From positions 23,273,677 through 23,337,676 of the forward strand of contig JAFMSR010000002.1 of assembly GCA_022818135.1 (NCBI GenBank): a DNA stretch of 64,000 nt, read 5' to 3'. Below, one piece after another: positions 48,001 to 57,029 of this stretch. Origin of the DNA: Saxidomus purpurata (taxonomy: Eukaryota; Mollusca; Bivalvia; Venerida; Veneridae). Position numbers and translations under genes: made by a program. The first letter of the stretch is position 1. Each line of letters starts with the position of its first letter. Below the pieces are notes generated by a model. It was not told where the DNA came from and did no database searches. It saw only the letters and a program-made list of their open reading frames with translations.

Positions 48001-50317
48001 TGTCTTTTTATAGGACAATTTTAACACATTGTTCAAACTAATTTGCTTGGAAGTAAGTACTGTAGATTTATCTAACGCAATCTATTTTAAATGACCACAG
48101 GAAAACTATTTCCGTCAAAGATTTTTCACTCGAAATAGATACTATGTCACTTCAGTGCTTTAAAGAAATTACCCTTGATCATTCGAAACATATTTCGCAT
48201 ATTCCTCCAGAACTCCATTGAATTATTCTAAGACTTATTGCTTAAACTGTAGGTGCAATATTCTCGATTAAAAGCCGTGACGTTATAGTATTAGAAAGTT
48301 GCTGAATTTCATGCGTGCTGCTGGAATTGCGCTTCAGCGAACAAATATTGATATTAATGAATATTTTAAATGAAAATGTCAAAACGTTTTTTTCTGAATA
48401 AAATTACAGTGTAATTGTTCATATTGATTCCGAAAGACAGGTTTGATTATTTACATAGTTCTCACCGAACTATGTTGATTGGCGTATGACTGTATGATCT
48501 GAATTCAATTGAATGTATTACTGCAAAATCTAAACGTTGTTTGATCATATACCCTTCCGAAACGGAATAACGTTGGATTTTCATGTAAATTACTGCATAA
48601 AAAACATACATAAATTAACAAATGAAACACTTAAATTAAAATGTTACATGTACCTCTAATTTGAAATTAAAAGCACACCGGCTGAACGAAACATAACATA
48701 ACCTTTCGCAGAGATCAGCTTCGAACCTCAAGGAAATCCACTTTTTACTAGCTCTTTCCAATAAGACGTTAGTTCTACCATAATTCATGTCTGAAGATGT
48801 ATTAATATAAATTATTACTAAGCTGAAAAGTAAAAAGTTTCGCCATTGAGTTCTGAAGGACAGATGGTACTTACTGCAAGTTTTGCCTTTTTTTGGCCCA
48901 ACTTCGCTAAACCTGGAATGTTTGCACTTGATTTCACTGATTTCAACGTCTTGTTCGCAAGATTTTCAGACGTATCTTTTGTGACTACAACGCTTGAGTC
49001 CGTACCGTTGATTTGTTTGGTACCCCCATCACTGATTTTTGATTTGCTTACAAAACTTGTTTGATATTCGTTCCTTTTTTTAGAGTAGGAGTTACACTGA
49101 AAATAGTTTGAAAGTGAAACAGAAAAATTCCACATGCAGCAAAATTAAAAAAAAAATCCAAAAAAAAATCAGTTAACATGATTATACACAGCCATTGCGA
49201 TTCTACAAGGCACATGCATTTGGACGTACAGAAATCTACATGACAACCTCTCCAAAACTGTGTGTAACTTTTTAATTGTTGTTTTCCACTAAAGAAAGAG
49301 AACTTTCATGGTGGAAATACGAAATATCAGCCAGTGTTGCTGTACGCTAGAAACATTAAAATTGATATAAAACGTACATGTAATGTGTAAATGGAAAGAA
49401 TCTTTGTCCCCAAACCCAAACATATTCAGCCAAAAAGCAGTAATAATCGATAAAATTAGCAAAATGCGATTCTTTATAAAACGTCGCAATATATAATTGG
49501 ATTTTTTTGCTCAAAAGAAACATTTCTATAGATATGTTCTTCGTACATTAGTCAATTTTCAACATTTTAAACCATAAACTGTTAGTCTCTTTAATGGTTA
49601 TTGCGAGCCAATTTTAAAACAGCTAGAAAGAGATAGTTCTTTGACCATAGACTTCAGAACGCATCACATCATAAAACACGACAGCATAAGTTGCAGTATA
49701 TAATGGGCAGACCCTCAGGTGACATTCCACATAAAAAGAGAAACATAAATAACAGTTTAATATGGTACCAGAGTTAACATTATTTGACCATCATTGCATA
49801 AAAGCTTCAATTTAAATTGTAACATAATTCATTCTGTTTGTAAAATAAAGAGAAGGAAGAAATCGATTGATGCTGAGATCTGCAATAACCTGCGTTTTGA
49901 CCCGCGAGCCGTCACGCCAATTTTTGCCTTATGACGTACTGATAAATGTCCACGTAAAATGCTGCTTAAGGTCTCGGCATTCGTATAACTTTGCATTAGA
50001 ACTCCAAAATTGGATATCGTTTTTTTATTTAAGAATCGTTTTGTTACGTTGCAATAGAGCATTAGTATGAACACTTACCCGCGATGTTCTGTCTACTGCA
50101 TCTTGTTTTTGTCTTGCCTTAAGCTTCGCTCTGAAAAAATTCATCTCGTCTTCACTCATTGAACCATTTTCGACGTCTTCTTTTATCTTATCAGAAGCAA
50201 ACACAGCATCTGCCTTACTGCGTTCTCTTTCACCCTCTAGACTTACATCGTCTTCCGTGCCTTCTCTGTCTGACGGCGTAAAAGCGTGCGACACTGAACC
50301 GCTCATTGTGACCATTT
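35925..50317 (-). CDS. Gene model: polycystin-1 family protein, internal part (GPS-TM1-PLAT), eight exons
   Basis: Exons on the minus strand, in transcript order: 50079-50317, 48875-49096, 46863-47000, 44690-44863, 43990-44146, 42687-42826, 36928-37161 and 35925-36095. All junctions are phase 0 except the fifth to sixth (phase 1), and every splice site is GT-AG. The joined segment is about 490 residues. It has a poorly conserved extracellular region, a basic RKKRS site, a cysteine pair and GPS-like motif, a membrane helix, and the start of an intracellular PLAT domain. This order is diagnostic of the polycystin-1/PKD1L/PKDREJ family: large membrane proteins that pair with polycystin-2-type channels in cilia or on sperm. 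The N-terminal ectodomain and the later ten or so membrane segments are not found here. The first intron upstream of TM1 (37.2-42.7 kb) is filled with repeats and a LINE fragment. Confidence 0.75.
36928..37161 (-). CDS. Polycystin-like gene exon: GPS-like motif and first membrane helix
   Basis: A 234-bp phase 0-0 exon, 78 residues, acceptor TTATTATAG, donor AAAG|GTAATT. It begins with the second half of a GPS-like motif (HCEC, then KKELTFA), followed by FYVAPNKIDF, a hallmark of polycystin-1 proteins just before TM1. A strongly hydrophobic helix follows (about residues 48-67, Ile/Leu rich), then a cytoplasmic WARRQDRKD stop-transfer segment. The canonical GPS cleavage tripeptide HL-T/S reads EL-T here, so autoproteolysis may be weak or absent (inference). 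Confidence 0.85.
38545..38983. mobile_element. Short inverted-repeat element (GTGTCGCCCTT ends)
   Basis: Ends GTGTCGCCCTTTCGG and AGGAAGGGCGACAC are inverted. Two internal ~175-bp units share AACGTTGGCTATAA, CATCAAACTTTCAAATTGTA and GACAAAAGG...CATGATGCCGCC. It splits an AT-rich tandem unit. Confidence 0.6.
39290..40960 (+). pseudogene. LINE remnant with reverse transcriptase and RNase H fragments
   Basis: Around 39400-39480 the translation gives SWIDLQRAFDKVWTNCL, reverse transcriptase motif A. Around 40560-40745 it gives VLLTDALSVHKAL and YGVHGNGMAEQLANQG, the RNase H D and H-G-N-E-x-A-D-type motifs. Stops and frameshifts run throughout. RNase H after RT suggests an I/Nimb-type LINE. It lies antisense in the polycystin-like gene intron. 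Confidence 0.7.
41340..42680. other. Intron sequence of the polycystin-like gene; nothing recognised
   Basis: AT-rich, with a poly-A run at about 41453-41468 and scattered GACCTTGACCTT motifs. The open frames at 41683-41956 show no motif. Confidence 0.4.
42687..42826 (-). CDS. Polycystin-like gene exon: basic cleavage site and pre-GPS cysteine segment
   Basis: Starts in phase 1 (acceptor TTAAG at 42827; an alternative acceptor 3 bp further keeps frame) and ends in phase 0 (donor GAT|GTACGA). It encodes RKKRSAG, which matches a furin-type R-x-K/R-R site. This is followed by a conserved-looking block in which a cysteine, tryptophan and acidic residues (CMTWDDSS, DTWRTDEC) match the first half of the GPS region in PKD1-like proteins. 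The second half is in the next exon. Confidence 0.7.
43118..43375 (+). mobile_element. tRNA-derived SINE candidate
   Basis: A tRNA-like start TCCCTTTGTCTAGTGGTTTAGGCA and a box-B-like GGTTAGAATCC are followed by a body and a short repeated tail (TACATCTTAT twice). No clear target duplication. Confidence 0.5.
43990..44146 (-). CDS. Polycystin-like gene exon
   Basis: A 157-bp exon, acceptor TTTAAAG, donor GCTG|GTAAAT, starting in phase 0 and ending in phase 1. It encodes 52 residues including a basic ERGKKKG turn. It continues in frame into the exon carrying the RKKRS site. It is placed just ahead of the GPS-like region. Confidence 0.6.
44690..44863 (-). CDS. Polycystin-like gene exon
   Basis: A 174-bp exon, acceptor TTTTTCAG, donor ATA|GTAAGT, phase 0-0, 58 residues. 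It contains alternating beta-strand-like segments (TVSVSADPDDASGF, INLVPDPDSDVTKF) resembling the GAIN-like ectodomain segment of polycystin-1 proteins. The domain call is inference; the splice signals are clear. Confidence 0.6.
45270..46120. repeat. Imperfect tandem repeat, unit about 160 bp, about five copies
   Basis: Units share ACGAGTTATTGGCCGGAAACC, TTTTCTATTTTAGTA-like, GACCTTGACC and CAAGCTACATCT, within an intron of the polycystin-like gene. Confidence 0.6.
46863..47000 (-). CDS. Polycystin-like gene exon
   Basis: A 138-bp exon, acceptor GTATTTCAG, donor CAACAG|GTATAC, phase 0-0, encoding 46 residues that look like beta-rich ectodomain (SKLIIDTDD, GTVTVVQQ). It fits the region ahead of the GAIN-like domain, but on its own it is not diagnostic. 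Confidence 0.55.
47146..47297. repeat. Inverted repeat (hairpin), arms ~40 bp
   Basis: Arms ACAGAAATCTGAAATAAAAA...CACCGGCC and GGCCGGTGATC...ATTTCAGATTTCTGT differ at only a few positions. It is intronic, near exon 46863-47000. Confidence 0.65.
48875..49096 (-). CDS. Polycystin-like gene exon
   Basis: A 222-bp exon, acceptor TTTTCAG, donor TTGCA|GTAAGT, phase 0-0, encoding 74 residues rich in Ser, Lys and Thr. No recognised domain. It lies in the ectodomain region before the GPS, where polycystins are poorly conserved. Confidence 0.55.
50079..50317 (-). CDS. Polycystin-like gene, most 5' exon seen
   Basis: An open frame of 79 residues ends at a strong donor (CGG|GTAAGT, phase 0) that joins in frame to the next exon. 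The peptide is very acidic and polar (EGTEDD, ENGSMSEDE), with basic KLKARQK near the end. The ATG at 50313-50315 could be a start codon, but it sits two bases after a possible acceptor (TTTATAG), so this may be an internal exon. No domain is recognised. Membership of the gene rests on splice phase and order. Confidence 0.5.
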
Positions 50318-50674
50318 CTATAAATTAGACATTCGTTTCTATCAATTAGAAAGAATCTGTTTGACAATACAATGACCATGTATTCCTTATTTAGAACTAC
50401 CTTGCAAGTATTGAACTTATTTCGAAATATTGAGAGAGACTCAGTGACAAAGATCCAATTACGAGTGCTAGCATGTACTTTTTCAGCCATAGTAATAAAT
50501 AGTTTGGTCTGATCTGATATGAAATCTATATGTAGATCGTATTTTCAAATCAATATAAAAACTAAGATTCAAATATTCATATTTTATTACCTTAACGTTA
50601 GTAGAGGATAAAATATTTTAATAAAATATGATGTGTTAAATTGCTTTTCAGATACATTTCCCATTATCAGCTAC

Positions 50675-51195
50675 AGCATAGCTACCATTACAGTAGGTAA
50701 AAGCTGATAAATGCTCGTTTATAAATTAGCTTCTTATTTGATTTTTTTCCCATGAAAATGTTTTACTTAATACTTTTCAATGGAACATGTTTAACATATA
50801 TGGTGGTTAGTACATCGTCAATGTAATACCATAAAGATATGCCCTTTCCCTTGAAAACTCAGTAACGTTTTATTATTACTCAGGTAAGTTACTTTTGCCT
50901 CAGTCTGAGAAAATTGTACAATATTTTTCTTCCACAAACAGATTTTTCATTTTAGTCAAAGAGGCATACTTTACTCCATTCCGAAAAACAACAACATTTT
51001 TGAAGCTAGTTTTACAGATAAATAGTTTGGTCAGAATAAAAACATTGAAGAAAATCTGCATTTTACTTTATATCTTTCTTAAACAAAATGTTTAAGTTTG
51101 ATAAAACTGTTCAACTGTCACATCTCTGAAGTGAGCATTATTTTTTTTTGCAAAAAAAATGTGTTCAAGGTATTAAACCTTGCTAAATATGTCTA
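50675..51195. repeat. Dispersed repeat shared with 18890-19440
   Basis: The same ordered blocks as the other copy (TAAAAGCTGATAAATG, CATACCATAAGG-like, GTTACTTTTGCC, GAAAATCTGCATTTTAC). No coding content. Confidence 0.6.
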
Positions 51196-51258
51196 AGAAA
51201 TCACATGTAAATATTAAAGTAAATGCATTTTTCGTAACAAAATCATTTTCATTGTAGG

Positions 51259-51391
51259 GTTAACGCACGTTTTTTCGTGTAATAGCATCTGCAGAATCCC
51301 GAGGGATGGTTGGTGCCCGTCAGGGCGAGGGCACCAACATATCCCGAGGGTTTCTGCAGGTGTTATCACACGAAAAAACGTTCGTTAGCGC
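51259..51391. repeat. Near-perfect 130-bp hairpin
   Basis: The arm from 51259 (GTTAACGCACGTTTTTTCGT, then CTGCAGAATCCCGAGGGAT, then GGTTGGTGCCC) is matched by its complement up to 51391. Only about 10 bases of loop remain. Confidence 0.75.
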
Positions 51392-51658
51392 TATTCTAGC
51401 ATAAATAGCATAAAAAAAATCATAAAAATAAAAATGAAACGCTCTTATTAGTACGACGTTCAATAATGCGCAGGACAACGTCCGTGTTGTTTACGTCATA
51501 TTTATGACGTCTTGTTTACATTGTTTACAATAGCCCTGTACAGCGCATAAATGAAATCGGGTTATAACGGCGCGTGAATCTCCCCGTTAACACACGTTTT
51601 ATCTCCTGTTAAAACACCGGCAAAATAGGCAAAAACAGCACAGTTTAAATATAGTTGG

Positions 51659-51897
51659 TGAAATAAATAAACATTTTATAAATATTGCAAACATAATATC
51701 AAAAACCGCATTTTCAAAAGAACACTTTTCCTCTTTAAAAATCAGATTAGATGCAAAATTAGACAGTCGCGAGTTTGACATTAAGTTCATTACACCATTT
51801 GAAGTTTGTAAGATTATAGATAAATTAGATATAAATAAATCAACAGGTTTGAATGGGATAGGCCCAAATATATTGAAATATTGTGGTGATACTATTA
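51659..51897 (+). pseudogene. LINE reverse transcriptase fragment, cut by the gap
   Basis: Open plus-strand translation contains NKHFINIANII, FITPFEVCKIIDKLDINKS and TGLNGIGPNILK, the conserved region just before RT motif A in CR1/jockey LINEs. It runs into the run of N. Confidence 0.75.
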
Positions 51898-52397
51898 NNN
51901 NNNNNNNNNNNNNNNNNNNNNNNNNNNNNNNNNNNNNNNNNNNNNNNNNNNNNNNNNNNNNNNNNNNNNNNNNNNNNNNNNNNNNNNNNNNNNNNNNNNN
52001 NNNNNNNNNNNNNNNNNNNNNNNNNNNNNNNNNNNNNNNNNNNNNNNNNNNNNNNNNNNNNNNNNNNNNNNNNNNNNNNNNNNNNNNNNNNNNNNNNNNN
52101 NNNNNNNNNNNNNNNNNNNNNNNNNNNNNNNNNNNNNNNNNNNNNNNNNNNNNNNNNNNNNNNNNNNNNNNNNNNNNNNNNNNNNNNNNNNNNNNNNNNN
52201 NNNNNNNNNNNNNNNNNNNNNNNNNNNNNNNNNNNNNNNNNNNNNNNNNNNNNNNNNNNNNNNNNNNNNNNNNNNNNNNNNNNNNNNNNNNNNNNNNNNN
52301 NNNNNNNNNNNNNNNNNNNNNNNNNNNNNNNNNNNNNNNNNNNNNNNNNNNNNNNNNNNNNNNNNNNNNNNNNNNNNNNNNNNNNNNNNNNNNNNNN
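51898..52397. other. Assembly gap (500 N)
   Basis: Exactly 500 N. A LINE fragment enters on the left and SINE sequence leaves on the right, so repeat collapse is the likely cause. Confidence 0.99.
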
Positions 52398-52625
52398 AAA
52401 AAGTACCAATCCGGAGGTCCCCGCTTCGAATCCCGGCCGGAGCAGATGCAGATACTTTTAAGGAATCCAGGTATCAGACCATAGCTCTTTACGAATAGAC
52501 CCCTTGGTTCTTTTACGTGACCAGTGTATAGCACCGATACACGCGAGACTACCTCCGGGTTTCTAACCAGTTCATCTCTAGATGGGTGAGAAACACTGAA
52601 AAGCGTTTAACCACTTATATGGAAC
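52398..52625. mobile_element. SINE pieces in opposite orientations
   Basis: 52401-52442 is a plus-strand SINE head (ACCAATCCGGAGGTCC, TTCGAATCCCGGCCGG). About 52490-52620 is the reverse complement of the body of the SINE at 4861-5180 (AACCAGTTCATC, GAAACACTGAAAAGCGTTT). Confidence 0.65.
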
Positions 52626-52719
52626 GCCTTTATATTGTCTTATGATGTTGTATTGTGTTATACACAGTATATTTTCATGTAAACGAGGTACATATTTTAT
52701 TACATACAATGTTGACGAG

Positions 52720-52940
52720 TAGGAAGTTAGCCCCGCAGCCCCGTTTATCCCACAGCCCCGTAAAGTTAGCCCCGTAGCACCTAGTTACCCCGCAGTCCCG
52801 TGAAGTTAGCCCCGTAGCACCTAGTTACCCCGCAGTCCCGTGAAGTTAGCCCCGTAGCTCCTTGTTACCCCGCAGCACCAAGTAAGCCCCGTTGCACCTA
52901 GTTAGCCATCGCCCCGTGAAGTTAGCCCCGTAGCATAATA
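52720..52940 (+). repeat. GC-rich minisatellite
   Basis: Nested units of about 14 and 43 bp built on GTTAGCCCCGTAGCACC and CCCGCAGTCCCGTGAA, in AT-rich surroundings, 0.65 kb upstream of the Toll-like receptor gene. Confidence 0.75.
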
Positions 52941-53585
52941 AATATAGGTTCATGTATGTAAATTAGTACAAAACATTCATCCACACACAAAAAAATTATC
53001 ATCGAAATCTCAAAATTGTGTCCAAAATTGCCACCAAAATAAAACAATGCTTATATCAGAGGATGGGGCTAATTTATATAAAAAAATGGCATAAGATGTT
53101 ACGAATATATAAAATATTTTTAAGATGAAACAAAGGTATGTTCGCAAACGATGTGAATTATAATATTCAATATGTTGTTGTTATTGTAGAAGGAGTTTAA
53201 CTGTATCTTCCGGGTAAGTTAACTTAACCGTGTGGTACAACGTATAATACAATATACACGTTAAAATTAGTATTACAAATAGGTATTCAAGAAGAAATTT
53301 AGTATAAAGAGTGATTTATGTACCAACGAGTTTAAAATTAAAATATTTATTGGGTAGTCTCGTTTTGCTTCAGTTACCCCAACTCCGTTAATTACATGGG
53401 AAATTCACAAAAACAGTCTACATTTATTGATTTTGCTGTTCAAAATAAAATACAAATGTATTTAAATTGGTGACCTCCTGGACTGCAGTCAATCTTTACG
53501 GACTACAAAATTTGTTGTTTATTCTACAGTTTCAAAACGACGGAACTAATTGTGCAGCACGATTGGGACATCTTGTTAGGTCAAA
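52941..53585 (+). other. Upstream region of the Toll-like receptor
   Basis: AT-rich. TTTATTCTACAG at 53518-53529 could be a splice acceptor for a 5' UTR intron. No TATA box that I would defend. Confidence 0.35.
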
Positions 53586-56500
53586 ATGAATTCATCAGGT
53601 ATTTGTGTTCGACATACTCGCGTTATTGTTCAGTTCATCTTCATTATTGTTGGAGTAACAACAGTGGCTGGCGGATCCGGATTTCACAAACCGTGTACAT
53701 ATAAGATAATGGAGTCGGATTCACCCGTTAAATATAGCAGTTCGCTTGATGCGGAAATATTTTATATGTTTTTTGAAAATCAGTCTGGATGTGAAATGAA
53801 CGTGAATGAGATATATAATAACTTGAGTGATGTGAACCTTACCTCACACAGAAAAGAGATGTTCGTCAGTTTAAAGTTGTTCTGTTACGAAGCGGCGGAA
53901 GGGAATCAGATTCACTTCACTTCGTCATTAAACGAAACAGGAATTAGAAGATGGGACAAAATATCTGTACAAATAGTGCTACGAAGATGTTTGATATCTG
54001 TAAATGAACTATATATGTTTAAGAACTATGGCAAAATATGGTCAATAATCCAATCAAATGCGTCTGACATTTTACCTGATTCTCATTGCCTCAGCCTTGT
54101 GGATTTACAGATTCTTGTGTCTCACCTCCCATGTGACGGCAACGATGTTTCACTTTCAAGTAAAATAAACAGGTTCTTTTGGGAATTTTGCAGTCAGCCG
54201 TTTGAAACTCTTTTCAATCTCGAGCTCCGGGGCTGCCACAACTACTTTTACGAAGTAAGGCATGATTTGCTTCAAAGCACGTTTCCAAAGCTTCAAACAC
54301 TAAAAATGAAATACGTAAATTTGACTGGATCAAGAGTGACATATCCATGGACAAACGTATACATCGATACTCCAGACATCATCTTTGAAACCTACTTGTC
54401 ATCTCATTATGAAAGTTTGACAAAGAATTCGTCGTCATTTCCGAGAGAAATACAAATATACAGCAGTGAAGTAAAAACAGATGACCTCATGTTTGTAGGT
54501 GATATTTCGACAATAACACTAAATGGTATTCGTTTGAAAAGAATAGAGAAAAACACAATAAGCAAGGTTTATGGTCTACTTCGCTTAGACCTGTCTTACA
54601 ACGATTTGGAAGTTATTGATGAAAATGCTTTTCAGACGCAAACGAAACTTAAGTTCTTGTATCTAAGAATGAACAAATTGGCATTTCTTGGCCCAGGTTT
54701 ACTTGACAGCTTACATAATTTACTGCATCTTGATCTATCTTACAACAAACTTAGAACGTTCAATCAAAGACTGCTGAAGCACGTTTCAAAGTTAGAAGAG
54801 TTAAATCTCGAATATAACAACCTGACAGAATTGCCAGATAGTTTTCTGAAAGATCAAATAGGTTCTTTAAAGAGACTCAAACTTTCCTGGAATCCATTGG
54901 AAACAATTCCAGTTTACCCTCTTTATAGCTACAAACTCGCATACATGTACCTAAGACACTGTAGAATAAATTCTACAAGTTTGGAAACTTTAGTTAAAAC
55001 GTTGGAAGTCAGTGCCTTGCATGCGACTTACGTGTCCTCTTCTGCACACAGGTTGGGTTCAGGGGATTCTCCCATCGGTGGCCGGTTACTAAGAACAGTA
55101 ATATTGGACATATCATACTGTGTGATAAAACATATCAATAATTTATTGTCATCTGAATCGATGATGTTGACATTCCAAAGTCTTCTCACAATTTTCTATA
55201 TTGATCTAAGTGGGAACCCACTTGACTGCACATGCATGTACAACCTGCCAGCTGTTATTTCGAAGCTTAATAAAGATGCTTATCTTGCTATAAACTGGGT
55301 GTGCATATATCCCTTAGAGTTAAAAGGGAAACTTGTGTCAAGTGTTACACCAGCAGAAAATTACTGTCCCGTTGTTGTAGATAACTGTCCAAAGCGCTGT
55401 ACTTGTTTCGAACGTATGGACGGGCAAACATCAAACCACTCCAATACTTCAGTTAATAGAATTATAATCGACTGCAGAAATATAAACATGACACACATGC
55501 CGGAAAATATGCCACCAGGAAAACTGGAATTATGGTTTCAGAATGCAAACCTCACGCAAATACGTGCCAGGGAGTATTTCAAAAATGCTACAGAGTTTGA
55601 TGCGTCACACAACAGAATAAATGTTTTAACTGTAAATGAGGCGCTTGAAATGACAAACGTGACTTCTTTGAAACTAGATCACAACAACTTAACAAGTTTA
55701 CCCATTCAAATAACGTCGGCGAACATCATTACATTAACACTTGGAAGTAATCCTTTTCTTTGCGACTGCAACACAAAATGGATGAAAAATTGGCTCGTAA
55801 AGAGAACAAGTCCAGTGAGTGACTGGAATACAGTTGAATGTTCCTACAATACGAGCAAAGTAAAGCAAATGGTAGCTGTTCCCGATTTCTATTTCGTCTG
55901 TCCGTCCGTATCACCAGTAAGAATTGCTGAGCATGTTGTTCTGCCAGCTGTAATAATAGGATGCACTTTGTTTGTACTGGTTTCACTGTCTCTATTGATA
56001 TATTTTCAGAGTTTTACGATCAAAGTTTTGCTCTTTATGTATTGCGAAGTGCTTTCGTTCGATAAGCAAAAACAAAATGATGAACATATGGAATATGATG
56101 CTTTTGTGATATATTCACATCTGGACTCCATCTTCGTTCGATGTAATATTGTGGATATGCTTTTAAGCAAAGGCTACAGTGTTTGTAATTTGTATGAAGA
56201 TTTAATTGTCGGGTTTTCTATTCTAGAAAATATTGAACAGGTAATTAACAAGTCGAGAAAAATCATATTCTTATAGACAGAAGACATGCTACAAGACGAA
56301 ATTCTAATGTCTGCATGGAATATCGCATATGAAAGAGCTATTAACAATTTTACAGATTCTATCGTATTACTCGTGGACAGTGACGTAAAAAGCAAATGTA
56401 TGGACCAAAAACTGAGGAGATACATAAAATGTGGAAAATTTATCAATAAGAAATCAAGGTTTCTACAATCAAGTGTTTTGTATTTGATGCCGAAACTGGA

Positions 56501-57029
56501 TAAGCACAACATGAGAGAACTAACTGACGAAAGTGATATTCCAATGATACAAGACAGACAGGTCTCTGATAACTATATTAGTAACTTGGTATATGTTACA
56601 TATCCAGACGAGCTTGACCATGAAGTCAGGAGAAAACTTATACCTGAACTAAAACGAGAACATGTTGATGTAAGAATTTTAGAGCAGGATTTTATGCCTG
56701 GTACAGATATACGTGATGAAATTGACAACAAATTAAATCGATCTGGACATTTTATTTTTATATTTTCTATGGAAACACTTAAAGATGATTTTAAAATGTA
56801 TATTCTTTCAACTGTGATATCAAAATCTGTACTCAGTAACTACAACTATTTGCTTTTATTAACATTTGGTAATATCGTAGCTTCTGCCATACCTAATGAC
56901 GTGGAAAATTATATAAACAAATATGTCACAGTAAGCCTATCTGATCAGAAATTCAAAACACGTCTTCTAAAAGCCCTGAAGTATAAAGATGATTTTCAAA
57001 ACTCGCAGGAGCAGACTATCAATATCTAA
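53586..57029 (+). CDS. Toll-like receptor with two TIR domains, interrupted by one in-frame TAG
   Basis: One long exon. The first open frame (53586-56276) gives 896 residues and stops at TAG 56274-56276; the same frame stays open to 57029. Order: signal peptide (1-30), leucine-rich repeats (clear about 310-470; LDLSYN repeats), LRRCT with CTCMYN (about 540-600), LRRNT (CPKRCTCF, about 600), a few LRRs, a second LRRCT (FLCDCNTKW, about 720-775), membrane helix (about 783-806), TIR 1 (from about 835; EYDAFVIYS box 1) and TIR 2 (from about 1000). Two cysteine-cluster blocks place it in the protostome multiple-cysteine-cluster TLR group. It would sense microbial or cytokine ligands and signal through MyD88-type adaptors. 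The TAG falls inside TIR 1, right after KIIFL, where TIRs have a core beta strand. As written, the product is a receptor with a truncated TIR. It may be a pseudogene, a null allele, an assembly error or a decoy receptor. Confidence 0.85.
56577..57029 (+). CDS. Second TIR domain of the Toll-like receptor (downstream of the TAG)
   Basis: This segment is in frame with the receptor but lies after the premature stop. It resembles a complete TIR: a box-1-like YVTYPDELDHEV, then ILEQDFMPGTDI matching the box 2/BB loop with its conserved Pro-Gly, then SGHFIFIFS matching the strand after it. TIR 1 instead reads LYEDLIVGFSI at box 2, with the proline lost. Twin-TIR receptors have, to my knowledge, been reported in bivalve TLR surveys. 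The segment has only low similarity to TIR 1, so this is an old duplication. Confidence 0.7.
   Translation: MSNLVYVTYPDELDHEVRRKLIPELKREHVDVRILEQDFMPGTDIRDEIDNKLNRSGHFIFIFSMETLKDDFKMYILSTVISKSVLSNYNYLLLLTFGNIVASAIPNDVENYINKYVTVSLSDQKFKTRLLKALKYKDDFQNSQEQTINI

Noticed and set aside
50400..50500. Possible signal-peptide exon (minus strand, MLALVIGSLSLSLS) upstream of the polycystin-like exon
   Set aside because: Its donor phase does not match the next exon's frame, and no supported start or acceptor was found.
51487..51515. CRE-like inverted TACGTCA/TGACGTC pair
   Set aside because: A short motif without a nearby promoter; chance cannot be excluded.
56274..56276. A-to-I editing of TAG to a Trp codon as an explanation of the stop
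   Set aside because: Possible in principle, but extensive recoding is known mainly from coleoid cephalopods. Trp is not usual at this TIR position, and no evidence is visible here.
55729..56512. Minus-strand frames opposite the Toll-like receptor
   Set aside because: Shadows of a clearly coding plus-strand exon; no motif of their own.
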